A DNA stretch of 64,000 nucleotides from an uncultured Ruminiclostridium sp. (lineage in GTDB: Bacteria; Bacillota; Clostridia; Oscillospirales; Ruminococcaceae), in the NCBI GenBank assembly GCA_947624435.1, contig CANQKE010000004.1:1-64000 (forward strand), given 5' to 3'. Shown here piece by piece: positions 1-8,210 of this stretch. Each line of letters starts with the position of its first letter. Within the stretch, counting starts at the first letter, position 1. The notes beneath the pieces are model-generated. The model was not told the origin of the DNA. It did not search any database and saw only the letters and a list, made by a program, of their open reading frames with translations. A program made the position numbers and the translations under genes.

Positions 1-75
1 GCGACCAAGATCTCTCTTAGTCGCTTTGTATAAGTTTTCTTTTAAATTTTTGTCTAACTTTTTGGGGTCAGTTCA
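1..75. mobile_element. Probable right end of an IS3-family (IS150-like) insertion sequence, cut by the window edge
   Basis: Positions 51-75 read, on the minus strand, TGAACTGACCCC followed by AAAAAGTTAGACA. This closely resembles the terminal inverted repeats of IS150-group IS3 elements. The outer TG end lies at 75, so the element body would extend left of the window. No transposase reading frame is visible in the 50 bases before the repeat. A weak inverted repeat GCGAC...GTCGC lies at 1-24. Identification rests on the terminal repeat alone; it could also be a solo remnant. Confidence 0.45.
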
Positions 76-190
76 TAGCGGTAAAACGCTTTTTTATATA
101 GAAAATTAATAGCTCTAACATTTTAAGCTTTCAAAGCACAAATTCGGAGAGTCAGGCTCTATAATTTCTGATCAAAATCCAACCACCGCT

Positions 191-973
191 TTATACCTGT
201 TTATTATTCATTTCATTTACATCTGCGGCGGATTTTATGGTCATTTCTACCCATGCGGGGCGAAATCCGCTCTTAATGGCATTTCTCGCAGATTTAAGAT
301 TTGACCAAGCACAGCAGTAAAACGGAACTTTATCTCTTTTTAATATTTCTGCCGCCAATCGACTTGTCAATGCGGACGCTATTCCTTTTCTGCGGTACGC
401 CGGAAGCACATCTACCCCGATCTGCCACATGGTTTCACAATCCGCGGAACAAGCGGCTAATCCTATAAGCTTATCGTTGTGATATGCTCCGACGCCGAGG
501 ACGTCAAGCTCTTTGCGTTTTTCGCATAATGCGTTGCTCCACTCTGCGGTATATAATTCGGCAAAATCCTTTTGATATAAGACCCTGACCTCATAGTCGC
601 ATGTCAATTCGGTAAGTAAAGGAATATCCGGCAGAAAATATTCCGCCATAAAGCAGACGCGAAATCCCAGCTTTTGGAACTCGTCGTTCAGAACGTGCAT
701 GTTAGGAGTTTCAAAGCAATGTTCTACCGGGTATCGCTCGATATACGCTTTGACAATGTCTTTATATTCTTCCGAAACGGCTGCAACGATGTTATTTCCG
801 TATGAGATCAAATTGCATATATGAGGAAGTGTGAGATACTTACTTGCCGCTGCGTTTTTCTTTGAGATGGTTATTATATTTTTATCGCTGCAAAAATCTT
901 CCGCATTGCAGTTTGCGTCTATTGCCGATTGTTGCATGGCTATCTGTTTTATTATTTCGCTAGTCCAATTCAT
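191..973 (-). CDS. GNAT-family N-acetyltransferase
   Basis: A 260-residue cytoplasmic protein with a C-terminal GNAT fold. The acetyl-CoA pyrophosphate-binding segment is visible around residues 185-205, with beta4 'IGVDVLPAYRRKG' carrying the RRKGIA form of the Q/RxxGxG/A loop. The first ~125 residues form a second domain without a recognisable motif, as in other two-domain GNATs of Firmicutes. The start at 973 is supported by AAGGGAG a few bases upstream. The gene lies alone downstream of two tRNA genes and their terminator, so it is probably transcribed separately. The acceptor substrate cannot be inferred. Confidence 0.85.
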   Translation of the reverse strand: MNWTSEIIKQIAMQQSAIDANCNAEDFCSDKNIITISKKNAAASKYLTLPHICNLISYGNNIVAAVSEEYKDIVKAYIERYPVEHCFETPNMHVLNDEFQKLGFRVCFMAEYFLPDIPLLTELTCDYEVRVLYQKDFAELYTAEWSNALCEKRKELDVLGVGAYHNDKLIGLAACSADCETMWQIGVDVLPAYRRKGIASALTSRLAAEILKRDKVPFYCCAWSNLKSARNAIKSGFRPAWVEMTIKSAADVNEMNNKQV

Positions 974-1003
974 ATGCTTTCTCCCTTAATTTCAGAATAG
1001 AAA

Positions 1004-1032
1004 AACGCGCCCTCATTAGCTGGGAGCGCGTT
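1004..1032 (-). terminator. Terminator after the tRNA pair
   Basis: On the minus strand AACGCGC-T-CCC pairs with GGGCGCGTT around a 9-base loop, followed by TTTC. It sits just downstream of the tRNA-Ser gene and ends the tRNA transcript before the acetyltransferase gene. Confidence 0.75.
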
Positions 1033-1051
1033 TGGACCGGATCAGTACCGG

Positions 1052-1141
1052 TGGCGCAGAAAGAGGGATTTGAACCCTCGCGCCGGTTTCCCGACCTACT
1101 CCCTTAGCAGGGGAGCCCCTTCACCACTTGGGTATTTCTGC
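1052..1141 (-). tRNA. tRNA-Ser (anticodon GCU)
   Basis: The 90-nt tRNA including encoded CCA (1052-1054) has acceptor stem GCAGAAA/TTTCTGC and discriminator G. The anticodon stem CTCCC/GGGAG closes the loop CTGCTAA, giving anticodon GCT (serine AGC/AGU codons). A long variable arm follows, as expected for class II tRNA-Ser. The T-arm GGTTCAAATCC is intact. It is co-transcribed with tRNA-Leu. Confidence 0.95.
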
Positions 1142-1164
1142 ATGGCGAATAAAATTTATTGACT

Positions 1165-1251
1165 TGGTGCCGCTGATCGGACTTGAACCGATACGGTATC
1201 GCTACCGAGGGATTTTAAGTCCCTTGTGTCTGCCTGTTCCACCACAGCGGC
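1165..1251 (-). tRNA. tRNA-Leu (anticodon UAA)
   Basis: The 87-nt tRNA with encoded CCA has acceptor stem GCCGCTG/CAGCGGC. The anticodon loop CTTAAAA sits between GGGA and TCCC, giving anticodon TAA. The variable arm is long and class II. It is the first gene of the two-tRNA transcript on the minus strand, directly downstream of a consensus promoter. Confidence 0.95.
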
Positions 1252-1270
1252 CTGTGATGTGACGAATTAT

Positions 1271-1299
1271 ATTATACACTAAATGAGCCGAAATGTCAA
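1271..1299 (-). promoter_or_regulatory. Consensus vegetative promoter of the tRNA pair
   Basis: On the minus strand TTGACA (1299-1294) is separated by 17 bases from TATAAT (1276-1271), a perfect sigma-A match, about 20 bases before tRNA-Leu. Confidence 0.9.
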
Positions 1300-1343
1300 G
1301 TAAAAAAACAGAAAATATTATAATTATTTTTTCTCGCAGGGAC

Positions 1344-1372
1344 TTGCTATTTTCCCGAAAATCGTGTAAAAT
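1344..1372 (+). promoter_or_regulatory. Promoter of the glycosyltransferase gene
   Basis: TTGCTA (1344-1349), a 17-base spacer, then TAAAAT (1367-1372). The expected start site is about 50 bases before the ATG at 1433. Confidence 0.65.
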
Positions 1373-1432
1373 TATAATAAACTGATTAACGACGCAATGG
1401 GGCGTTTGGATTTTTCAGGAAAGGGAAAAAGT

Positions 1433-3091
1433 ATGAGAATAGCTTTATTTACAGAAACATATCTTCCGACTATAAACGGTGTTGTCACTCATGTTAAAAC
1501 TCTTAAGGACGGACTGGAGGCGCTGGGACATACTGTTCTGGTGGTGACCGCCGACTCGCGCTTTAGTAATCACGTCATTTCAAAGGACGTAATGTACTGC
1601 CCGGCGGTAAAGGTCAAGAAAATCTACAATTACGACGTAGCACCGCCGATAAGCATTGAACGTTTGGAAAAAATCAAGAGCTTTGCTCCGGATATAATAC
1701 ATATACATAATGAATTTGGCGTGGGGATCTCCGGTATTCTTATTGCAAAGCAGCTCAACGTCCCGCTGGTATATACTTTGCATACTATGTATGACGATTA
1801 TGTATATTATGTCGCAAAAAAAGCCGCCGTAGGCAAGCTGGTAACTTCCGCAACGCATTTTTACGCGAAAATGCTCGCTTCGACCGCCAGCGCGATAACC
1901 GGCCCGTCACAGAAGGTATCCGAGTATTTCAGAAAATGCGGCGTAAAGAAGAAGATTTACGTTATACCCAATTCGGTAGAACTGGATAAATTCGACCCGA
2001 CAGGTGACGATCCCGAAGCCAGGCTTAAATTCAGACACGATTTAGGTTTTAACGACGATGATACGGTGTTCTGCTTTTGCGGCAGGCTGGGCAAGGAGAA
2101 GAACGTTTCTTTAATGCTTAAATACTGGTCGGAGCATGTCAAGCCGGACGACAGGCTGAAGCTGTATATCATAGGAGAAGGACCGCTGTATGAACAGCAT
2201 GTAGACGAGGTCAAAAGGTACGGTTTGACCGATATCGTGAAATTTGCCGGCAGGGTAGACCATGACGACTTAAAACCGCACTATGGCTGCTGTGATGCTT
2301 ATATCACCACCTCACTGTCCGATACCTGTTCTATCTCCATGCTTGAAGGTATGGCGATGCATTTGCCGGTAATAAGTCTGGCTGACCGGCTCAACGAAGG
2401 ACAGGTAAAGGACGGAATAAACGGCTATAATTTCAAAAATGGCAGCGAGATGTACGAGCTGCTCATAAAGATAAGAGATATGTCCAAGGAGAAGCTGGCA
2501 GAGTTTGGCGAGCGTACCAGAGAATCAATAAAAAGCTCCGGCGCGATAAGACTTGCAAACGATCTTTTGAACGTCTATCATGACGCGCAGAAAAATTTTG
2601 CGCTTAAGCGCGGAAAGAACCGCCGTATCGTTAAGAAGCGTTACCGCGCGGTCAAGCGCAGGACTGCACCCAGAACAAAATACATAGTAAAGCCTCGTCC
2701 CGAAAAGACGGCGTCTTTACAAAAAGAAAAATTTTCACTTGAGATACTTAGCCGGAGTACCAACCGCAATTCGGACAATACTATAGTAAAAATAACCGTG
2801 ACTTTCGGTTCGATGACGGCGTCTATGCCGATAAGCCTTAATAATGAGGAGGCTATATGGTTTGCCGATAAGCTGGCAAACGTCGGCAATAAAGAAACGG
2901 TAAGGCTAAAGGAAGCGATGTCCGGCGGCTCTTACATTGATTTTGCGCCTAAGGACGGCGGATTTGAGCTTAACGGACTTATAAAATGCGTGTGCGATGA
3001 TTTTTGTCAGACATTGGAATTTCATAACGAGATAAGTGATCCCGACGCTCAGAAATTCTCTCAGGAGATGCGCGAACTGTTTGCAATGTAA
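1433..3091 (+). CDS. GT4-family glycosyltransferase with extra C-terminal domain
   Basis: A 552-residue protein. Residues 1-385 form a two-domain GT-B glycosyltransferase of family 4. It opens with the glycine-rich loop segment 'ETYLPTINGVVTHV' and has the C-terminal sugar-nucleotide region 'GRLGKEKN ... TSLSDTCSISMLEGMA'. The closest relatives known for this pattern are diacylglycerol glucosyltransferases and mannosyltransferases that act on membrane lipids at the cytoplasmic face. A Lys/Arg-rich linker (about 395-440) follows, then a ~105-residue domain I do not recognise. The ATG at 1433 is chosen over 1397 because AGGAAAGGG lies directly upstream and homologous proteins begin with this strand. 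The basic linker would suit binding to acidic lipids, which is inference. Confidence 0.85.
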   Translation: MRIALFTETYLPTINGVVTHVKTLKDGLEALGHTVLVVTADSRFSNHVISKDVMYCPAVKVKKIYNYDVAPPISIERLEKIKSFAPDIIHIHNEFGVGISGILIAKQLNVPLVYTLHTMYDDYVYYVAKKAAVGKLVTSATHFYAKMLASTASAITGPSQKVSEYFRKCGVKKKIYVIPNSVELDKFDPTGDDPEARLKFRHDLGFNDDDTVFCFCGRLGKEKNVSLMLKYWSEHVKPDDRLKLYIIGEGPLYEQHVDEVKRYGLTDIVKFAGRVDHDDLKPHYGCCDAYITTSLSDTCSISMLEGMAMHLPVISLADRLNEGQVKDGINGYNFKNGSEMYELLIKIRDMSKEKLAEFGERTRESIKSSGAIRLANDLLNVYHDAQKNFALKRGKNRRIVKKRYRAVKRRTAPRTKYIVKPRPEKTASLQKEKFSLEILSRSTNRNSDNTIVKITVTFGSMTASMPISLNNEEAIWFADKLANVGNKETVRLKEAMSGGSYIDFAPKDGGFELNGLIKCVCDDFCQTLEFHNEISDPDAQKFSQEMRELFAM

Positions 3092-3100
3092 AATAAACAC

Positions 3101-3128
3101 GACCGACCGGATGATCACCCGGTCGGTC
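3101..3128. terminator. Bidirectional terminator
   Basis: A perfect 10-bp stem GACCGACCGG/CCGGTCGGTC with an 8-base loop lies between two convergent genes. It is followed by CTTATT on the plus strand and by GTGTTTATTTT on the minus strand. Confidence 0.8.
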
Positions 3129-3134
3129 TTATTA

Positions 3135-3278
3135 TCAGTTGCTTTCGGATCTATTGTTTTTTGAAGATCTGCTTTCCTGTTTGTTTTCGCTCTGATTGTT
3201 GTTTTTATTGCTGCTCTGGTTGTTCTGATTATTCTGATTATTCTGACTGTTCTGGTTCTTTGCTTTCTGCTTAGACAT
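3135..3278 (-). CDS. Small Gln/Asn-rich low-complexity protein
   Basis: A 47-residue reading frame opening MSKQKAKNQN and continuing as repeats of Gln-Asn-Asn, then Asn/Ser/Lys/Glu, ending RSESN. AAAGGACGG lies 6-7 bases before the ATG, and the frame stops just before a strong terminator, so translation is credible. It contains no Cys, aromatic or hydrophobic segment, so it should be soluble and disordered. Small Q/N/K-rich proteins of this kind occur in spore formers, but I cannot assign a family. It could be a spore-matrix or nucleic-acid-associated peptide, which is speculative. Confidence 0.6.
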   Translation of the reverse strand: MSKQKAKNQNSQNNQNNQNNQSSNKNNNQSENKQESRSSKNNRSESN

Positions 3279-3363
3279 TATATTGTCCGTCCTTTCAGAT
3301 TTATTGATAGAATACTATCATTAACTATTATTTTCATACGAACGGAAAATATACCGACTTCTT

Positions 3364-4908
3364 TCAAAGCTCGATGCAGCAAGCGGACAAAGGCGCAAGC
3401 GTCAGCGTTTTGCCGTTTATTACCGGCTCTTTTTTAAGATGATAGATGAGCTTGCCGTTAATATCGAATGAAAGTGTAACTGTGCGTTCCTCGCCTGCGG
3501 GATTTACACAGACGAGAATATTCTGACCCTCGCACCATCTTCTGTATATCAGCGGATAGCAGTTGTCGCGGCAGTAAACAAATTCAAAATCGGAATAGCT
3601 TTGCAGCGCGGGATTTGCATGCCTAAGCGCTGTTAATTTTTTCACCTCGTTCAGCAGGGAATCGGGGTCTGCCTGCTGTTTTTCAACGGTCGGACGGTCG
3701 GGAGAGCTGCTTTGCGGCAGATATAAATTTTTACTGTCCGCTGCGGAAAAGCCGTCGTTTTTACCGCTGTCCCACTGCATAGGAGTGCGTGAGCCTGTGC
3801 GGCCGTATCCGCCCTCTTTGGAAACTAAGTTTTCAACATATTCCATACCTATCTCGTCGCCGTAATAGATAAACGGCGCGCCCGGCATGGTAAGCAGGAA
3901 AGCAAAGCAGCACTTCAGCTCTTCTTCATCTCTGAATCTAGCGAGCCTTTCCATATCGTGATTGCCGGAAGGTATACATACCAGCCCGCCGTACTTTTTA
4001 GCGCTGGTATATGAAATGTCATACAGCTCGGAGAATTTTGTCGGCGTGCCCTGCGCTTTTTTTGAGAAAAACGGCTTTTCACTCCTGAACAGGGAAGTAT
4101 ACCCTTCCGGGCCGAAGTGAAGCAAAAAGTCCATATCAAACCCGCCGGCGAGAGAATACTGCGGCTCGCCCCATTCCGAAACCATAGCGGCCTGCGGATA
4201 AAAGCTCTTGAGATATCCCGTTATATCCCGCCAAAGCTTTATAGTCTCTTTGTATTCCGGGTCGCATTTCACCAGTGAACCCGCCATGTCTACTCTGAAC
4301 CCGTCGCAGCCCATATCCAACCAGAATTTCATAATATCCTTTACAGCCTGTCTTGTCGCCATCGGAGCGGGGTCGGTCGGCTTATTCTGATACGGCTTTG
4401 TGGGATTTGCGTAGCCGTAGTTGAGCGCGGGCTGCATTGAGAAAAAGTTTACAGCGGCGCTGCCGTCGCGGTCGGATATGCCTCTTATGCAGTTCAGGCC
4501 CTCCGGCTCTTCCCAAATGCTGTCTGTCCATATGTAACGGTCGCTGTATTCGTTTTTCTCCGGTTTCATGGATTCTTTGAACCATTCATGCTCCACAGAC
4601 GTATGACCGGGCACTAAGTCGAGTATAATGTGCATATTTCGGCTGTGACACTCGTCAAACAGCTTTTTAAGATCGTCGTTCGTTCCGTATCTCGGCGCGG
4701 TTTTCAGATAATCCCGCACGTCATATCCCGCGTCCCCGAAAGGCGAATCAAAGCAGGGATTGAGCCACAGCGCATTGAACCCTATATCTTTGATATAGTC
4801 GAGCTTTTGTATTATTCCTTCAAAATCTCCGATACCGTCCCCGTTGCTGTCGTTAAAGGATTGGGGATATATCTCATAAAAAATTGCATTTTTCAGCCAG
4901 TCAGCCAT
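3364..4908 (-). CDS. Glycoside hydrolase family 13 (alpha-glucosidase/oligo-glucosidase type)
   Basis: A 514-residue cytoplasmic enzyme with no signal peptide. The (beta/alpha)8 core shows the GH13 conserved regions: DLVPGHTS (~97-104), GFRVDMA with nucleophile Asp207, SEWGEP with acid/base Glu245, and SGNHD with transition-state Asp318. The N-terminus 'FYEIYPQSFNDSNGDGIGD' is typical of oligo-1,6-glucosidase, trehalose-6-phosphate hydrolase and sucrose isomerase relatives, and carries the calcium-site-like DSNGDGIGD loop. A short beta domain forms the C-terminus. The start is fixed by GGAGG before ATG 4908. It is likely to hydrolyse imported alpha-glucans or maltooligosaccharides; exact specificity is not readable. 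A terminator separates it from the upstream SPFH operon. Confidence 0.9.
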   Translation of the reverse strand: MADWLKNAIFYEIYPQSFNDSNGDGIGDFEGIIQKLDYIKDIGFNALWLNPCFDSPFGDAGYDVRDYLKTAPRYGTNDDLKKLFDECHSRNMHIILDLVPGHTSVEHEWFKESMKPEKNEYSDRYIWTDSIWEEPEGLNCIRGISDRDGSAAVNFFSMQPALNYGYANPTKPYQNKPTDPAPMATRQAVKDIMKFWLDMGCDGFRVDMAGSLVKCDPEYKETIKLWRDITGYLKSFYPQAAMVSEWGEPQYSLAGGFDMDFLLHFGPEGYTSLFRSEKPFFSKKAQGTPTKFSELYDISYTSAKKYGGLVCIPSGNHDMERLARFRDEEELKCCFAFLLTMPGAPFIYYGDEIGMEYVENLVSKEGGYGRTGSRTPMQWDSGKNDGFSAADSKNLYLPQSSSPDRPTVEKQQADPDSLLNEVKKLTALRHANPALQSYSDFEFVYCRDNCYPLIYRRWCEGQNILVCVNPAGEERTVTLSFDINGKLIYHLKKEPVINGKTLTLAPLSACCIEL

Positions 4909-4936
4909 AACAGAACCTCCGTTTACTGTGTTATGA

Positions 4937-4964
4937 AAATCGGCTCAGAACCCTGAGCCGATTT
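4937..4964 (-). terminator. Terminator of the SPFH/zinc-ribbon operon
   Basis: A 12-bp perfect stem AAATCGGCTCAG/CTGAGCCGATTT with a 4-base loop, followed by TTTTC on the minus strand, lies 28 bases after the stop of the SPFH gene. Confidence 0.8.
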
Positions 4965-4992
4965 ACTTAAAATTAAGATCGTCACAAAATTA

Positions 4993-6381
4993 TTACTGAA
5001 GATCGTCGTCGTTGAACGGGTCGCCGCATTCAGGGCAGAACTTCGGGGGATGTTCCGGATCTTCCGGCGTCCAGCCGCACTTGTCGCATTTATATTTTTT
5101 CGGAGCGGCGGGCTTGGATTTGCCGCAGTTGCTGCAGAATTTGCCGGTATTCTTAGTCCCGCATTCACAGGTCCATTCAGCAGGAGCGGGAGCGGCAGGA
5201 GCGTCGCCCTCCTTGCTCTTTCCGCACTGGGAGCAGAATTTTCCGGTGTTCTGCGTTCCGCATGAGCAGATCCACGGTTCGGGCTTCTTTGCACCGCATC
5301 CCGAACAGAATGCGCCGGAATTTCCGGTCGCGCCGCAAGCGGGGCATCTCCATCCGCCGTCAGACTGTGAGCTTGCCTGAGTAGCCGCGGGCATACCACC
5401 GAGAATGCCGCCGCCGGCATTCATCGCCATATTCATACCCATAAAGCCCATCATTGCGCCGTTTTCGTTAGCGCCGGCAGACTCAATACCCTTTGCGACA
5501 GCACCGGTCATTACCGCACGCTGTACATCGGAATCGAGCATGGTATCGGCTTTAAGACGGTCTTTAAGCAGCTCCTTGCTCTCGTCTGCAAGGGTAACCG
5601 GGCCTAAGCCGATATTGGTAAGCGTAAAGCCTCTTTCTTCCCATTTCTCAAGTGTAGCAGCTCTTGCCTTTTCGGTAAGATTGGTAAGCTGGCTGGTTAT
5701 CTGGCTGTAGCTGAAGTTTTCGGCAGAAAGCCCGTTAAGCGCGACCATAAGACCCTGCATAAACTCGGTCTTATATTGTTCGTTGGCAAAAATATCATTT
5801 ACGGTAGTCCGTCCGGAGTTTACGCCCTTGCTTACTACCTGAGTGTAGAACTTAACGGCAGCCTCTGCGTCGGGTATCTGTATTTCAAAAGTACCGTAAA
5901 AGCGCAGATCTATCGAAGTGTTGTATCTCGGGTCAAAGTAGGGAACAGTCGTTCCGGTGCCGAACTTGATACCGGGCAGTCTTTGCAGGTTGATGTAAAT
6001 TACCCTCTGTTCGACCGAGGGAGTACCGCCGTAAGTGAAACGCGAGATAAGCTCCTTGGCGGAATCCTTTATCTGTCCGGCAAATATCGACGGTGCCGAG
6101 GAATTGTCAAGCACATAGCGTCCCGGCTCGGTAACGACATTGGTTATCTTTCCGTTGTCGATAGTAAGCATACAGGTGTTTTCCTCCACCATGATAGCCG
6201 AACCGTTGCTGATGTAGTTATCAGAACCTTTAACGTTGCTCGAGCGGGCAGAACCCTCGTGCATTTTTTCCCCGTTTGCCACAACTATAGTGTTGTCAAT
6301 GGCAGGGCAGTGTATCGCTTCTTTCCAGGTGTCGCCGAGCGTGCCCGAAAGAGAGCCGATAGCAGCTTTAATAAGTCCCAT
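4993..6381 (-). CDS. SPFH/virion-core (YdjI-like) protein with four C-terminal zinc ribbons
   Basis: A 462-residue protein. Residues ~20-270 form an SPFH/band-7-like domain of the 'virion core protein' type related to B. subtilis YdjI. Residues 295-340 are Met/Gly/Ala-rich. From ~343 onward come four CxxC..CxxC or CxC..CxxC zinc ribbons (CPAC/CSGC, CSC/CSQC, CEC/CSNC, CDKC/CPEC). There is no transmembrane helix, so membrane association would come through the SPFH domain or partners. It is the last gene of a three-gene operon whose other two members are membrane proteins with their own zinc ribbons. In Bacillus, YdjI with YdjG/YdjH recruits PspA to stressed membranes; the same role here is inference, because no pspA is visible. 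Confidence 0.8.
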   Translation of the reverse strand: MGLIKAAIGSLSGTLGDTWKEAIHCPAIDNTIVVANGEKMHEGSARSSNVKGSDNYISNGSAIMVEENTCMLTIDNGKITNVVTEPGRYVLDNSSAPSIFAGQIKDSAKELISRFTYGGTPSVEQRVIYINLQRLPGIKFGTGTTVPYFDPRYNTSIDLRFYGTFEIQIPDAEAAVKFYTQVVSKGVNSGRTTVNDIFANEQYKTEFMQGLMVALNGLSAENFSYSQITSQLTNLTEKARAATLEKWEERGFTLTNIGLGPVTLADESKELLKDRLKADTMLDSDVQRAVMTGAVAKGIESAGANENGAMMGFMGMNMAMNAGGGILGGMPAATQASSQSDGGWRCPACGATGNSGAFCSGCGAKKPEPWICSCGTQNTGKFCSQCGKSKEGDAPAAPAPAEWTCECGTKNTGKFCSNCGKSKPAAPKKYKCDKCGWTPEDPEHPPKFCPECGDPFNDDDLQ

Positions 6382-6406
6382 AGTTATTATTTCCTTTCAT
6401 ATATTA

Positions 6407-7156
6407 TTAACCTATCCGGTCAATATCCGTTACTTGCCATAAGCGGTCGGCAATAATGGTAAATGAGCTGCCGCAGTATTTGCATACCCCTGTCCGCATA
6501 TCAACAGGCGCGCCGCAGTTAGGACAGGTGCTTGTGTATACAGTCTCGTTTGCCTGCTCGTGTCCGTATTGATTGTAAGTCAATATCATTTTATACGCGG
6601 CTTGAACTTTTTCCGGCGTGCTGTTTTTGTCGCCTTTTATAAGCGAGTAATCATACCCGACCGATATCTCAAACACAGCCGTCGCTTCGTTCTGCCGGTT
6701 GTTATATGACGATATCGCACATTTATGAACATCGATATTGTCATACTTTTCTTTCTCGTTTTTGCTGTTAAGGTCGATTATCATATTTTCGGCCTTCTTA
6801 AAAAGCGATGAGGCACATTTTTGCTTATCAAGCTTTGAGGTCGAGCCGGATTCTACCGCCTCAAGATAGGATATAAGGACGTTTTGAGCCATAGCGGCCA
6901 TCGTAGCGTACCCGACCTCCGGAAAATCCCGATTTATCGCCGGAGCGTATGCCGCCGAAAGGTCATGGATGCCTTTAGGCACGGTCGATTCTTCTTTCAT
7001 TCCTTGGGAAATAAGCCCGGCAAGCTCTCCCATGGACATTCCGGCGACCTTGCGCATTTTATTATTGATCCACGCTTTTATGATGAATACGGCCGCGATT
7101 ATAACTGCAATAATGATAAGTATGATAAACAGCGGACTGGTAAAAAAATCACTCAT
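6407..7156 (-). CDS. Single-pass membrane protein with C-terminal zinc ribbon (YdjG/H-like)
   Basis: A 249-residue protein with one N-terminal membrane helix (about residues 8-28). A ~180-residue cytoplasmic alpha+beta domain follows, weakly resembling the Tim44-like fold of its upstream neighbour. Near residues 216-236 there is a zinc ribbon (CPNC...CKYC), then 'QVTDID', matching the end of the neighbouring protein. The gap to the SPFH gene is 25 bases and to the upstream gene 8 bases, so the three are co-transcribed. The duplication of architecture between this and the 310-residue protein suggests they are paralogues that form a complex. The molecular function is unknown. Confidence 0.75.
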   Translation of the reverse strand: MSDFFTSPLFIILIIIAVIIAAVFIIKAWINNKMRKVAGMSMGELAGLISQGMKEESTVPKGIHDLSAAYAPAINRDFPEVGYATMAAMAQNVLISYLEAVESGSTSKLDKQKCASSLFKKAENMIIDLNSKNEKEKYDNIDVHKCAISSYNNRQNEATAVFEISVGYDYSLIKGDKNSTPEKVQAAYKMILTYNQYGHEQANETVYTSTCPNCGAPVDMRTGVCKYCGSSFTIIADRLWQVTDIDRIG

Positions 7157-7164
7157 TTACGGGC

Positions 7165-8097
7165 TTACACTCCCTGTATTCCTTCATCGACGGTATCGTT
7201 GCGTATAGTAGTAAAGTCGGTAAGTACCCAACTGTACTGACCTGTAGTAACTACCGAGCCGCAGTATTCGCATACGCCGGAGGAGGTTATTTCAAGCGGT
7301 GCGCCGCAGTTAGGACAATTGTGTCCGTTTGCAGCGGATACTTCTTCCTTGGTCTGAACGCCTGCGGAACGCACGAACTTCATCTTATAGCGCATATCCC
7401 AGCGGGTATTTTTGTCGCCGCGAATGATGTTGCCGGTCTTTTCGTCGGTCTGGTAATCTATCATTCTGGCGTTTAAGTAGCAGGTGAGGTACTCAAACTG
7501 AGCGTCCTTCGCATAAGAGGTAAGATATGCGGTGTTTATCGCGATACTTTCGTAATGATAGATGACGCCTTGCTCTATCTTGCTCTGTACCTGCCTTGCC
7601 GTGGTATTATACAGGTTTTCGTGCATAACGGGACGTACAGGCGTAAGGTCGCGGTTGCACCATGCGGTTTCTATGTCTATATATACTTCTTTTGCAAACG
7701 ATATGAAATCGCCGGAGGAGAAGTTCGGGTCGGTCTGCTTTATGATACCCTCTATCTGAGCGGTCCTGTCCGGAAGTATAACGCCGCGTCCCTGGCTGGA
7801 TACGACCATGCCGCCCTGCTTTTGTCCGCCGTTTTTGTTTTTATTGTTTAATATGATTATAACAACTATTACTATAACAACGACAGCAGCGCCGCCTATG
7901 CCTAGTCCGGTACCGCCGCCTCCGCCGGAGGAATAATCGTCGTCGTATGTATAGCCGCCTCCGCCGCCCCAGTCGTTTCCGCCCCAGTCGCCGCCTCCGC
8001 CGTAATCATAATCATTGCCGTCGAAAGCAAATACGCTGATAGTTGCTAAGATGACCGCAGTTAAAACAGCCAAAATTATTCCAAGTGTTTTTTTCAT
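7165..8097 (-). CDS. Tim44-like domain protein with Gly-rich segment and zinc ribbon
   Basis: A 310-residue protein. A signal-like hydrophobic N-terminus (1-24) is followed by a Gly/Asp/Tyr-rich extracytoplasmic stretch (~26-67, many GGGG and GGNDWGG). A membrane helix follows (~70-88), then a Tim44-like domain (~110-235), a zinc ribbon CPNC...CEYC (~262-282) and a final 'SWVLTDFTTI' strand. Proteins with this Gly-rich/TM/Tim44-like layout are widespread in Clostridia and mostly uncharacterised. It is the first gene of the operon behind a perfect sigma-A promoter. Together with the SPFH protein it suggests a membrane-organising or envelope-stress complex; this is inference. Confidence 0.8.
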   Translation of the reverse strand: MKKTLGIILAVLTAVILATISVFAFDGNDYDYGGGGDWGGNDWGGGGGYTYDDDYSSGGGGGTGLGIGGAAVVVIVIVVIIILNNKNKNGGQKQGGMVVSSQGRGVILPDRTAQIEGIIKQTDPNFSSGDFISFAKEVYIDIETAWCNRDLTPVRPVMHENLYNTTARQVQSKIEQGVIYHYESIAINTAYLTSYAKDAQFEYLTCYLNARMIDYQTDEKTGNIIRGDKNTRWDMRYKMKFVRSAGVQTKEEVSAANGHNCPNCGAPLEITSSGVCEYCGSVVTTGQYSWVLTDFTTIRNDTVDEGIQGV

Positions 8098-8156
8098 TAT
8101 ATATGCTCCTCAAAATAATCATAATTTAAGATCTCAGCAAAAAAGCTTACAAAATA

Positions 8157-8185
8157 ATTATACAATAGTTTAAGAAAAATGTCAA
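8157..8185 (-). promoter_or_regulatory. Consensus promoter of the Tim44-like/SPFH operon
   Basis: On the minus strand TTGACA (8185-8180), a 17-base spacer and TATAAT (8162-8157) lie about 60 bases upstream of the first ATG. Confidence 0.9.
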
Positions 8186-8210
8186 TATTAAATAAAACCG
8201 CAGGTGGATT

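Noticed and set aside
5776..6456. 226-codon plus-strand ORF opposite the SPFH gene
   Set aside because: Antisense shadow of a gene with clear domains and promoter; it has no ribosome site or homology that I recognise.
7920..8010. GC-rich simple repeat
   Set aside because: It is the coding sequence of the Gly-rich segment of the Tim44-like protein.
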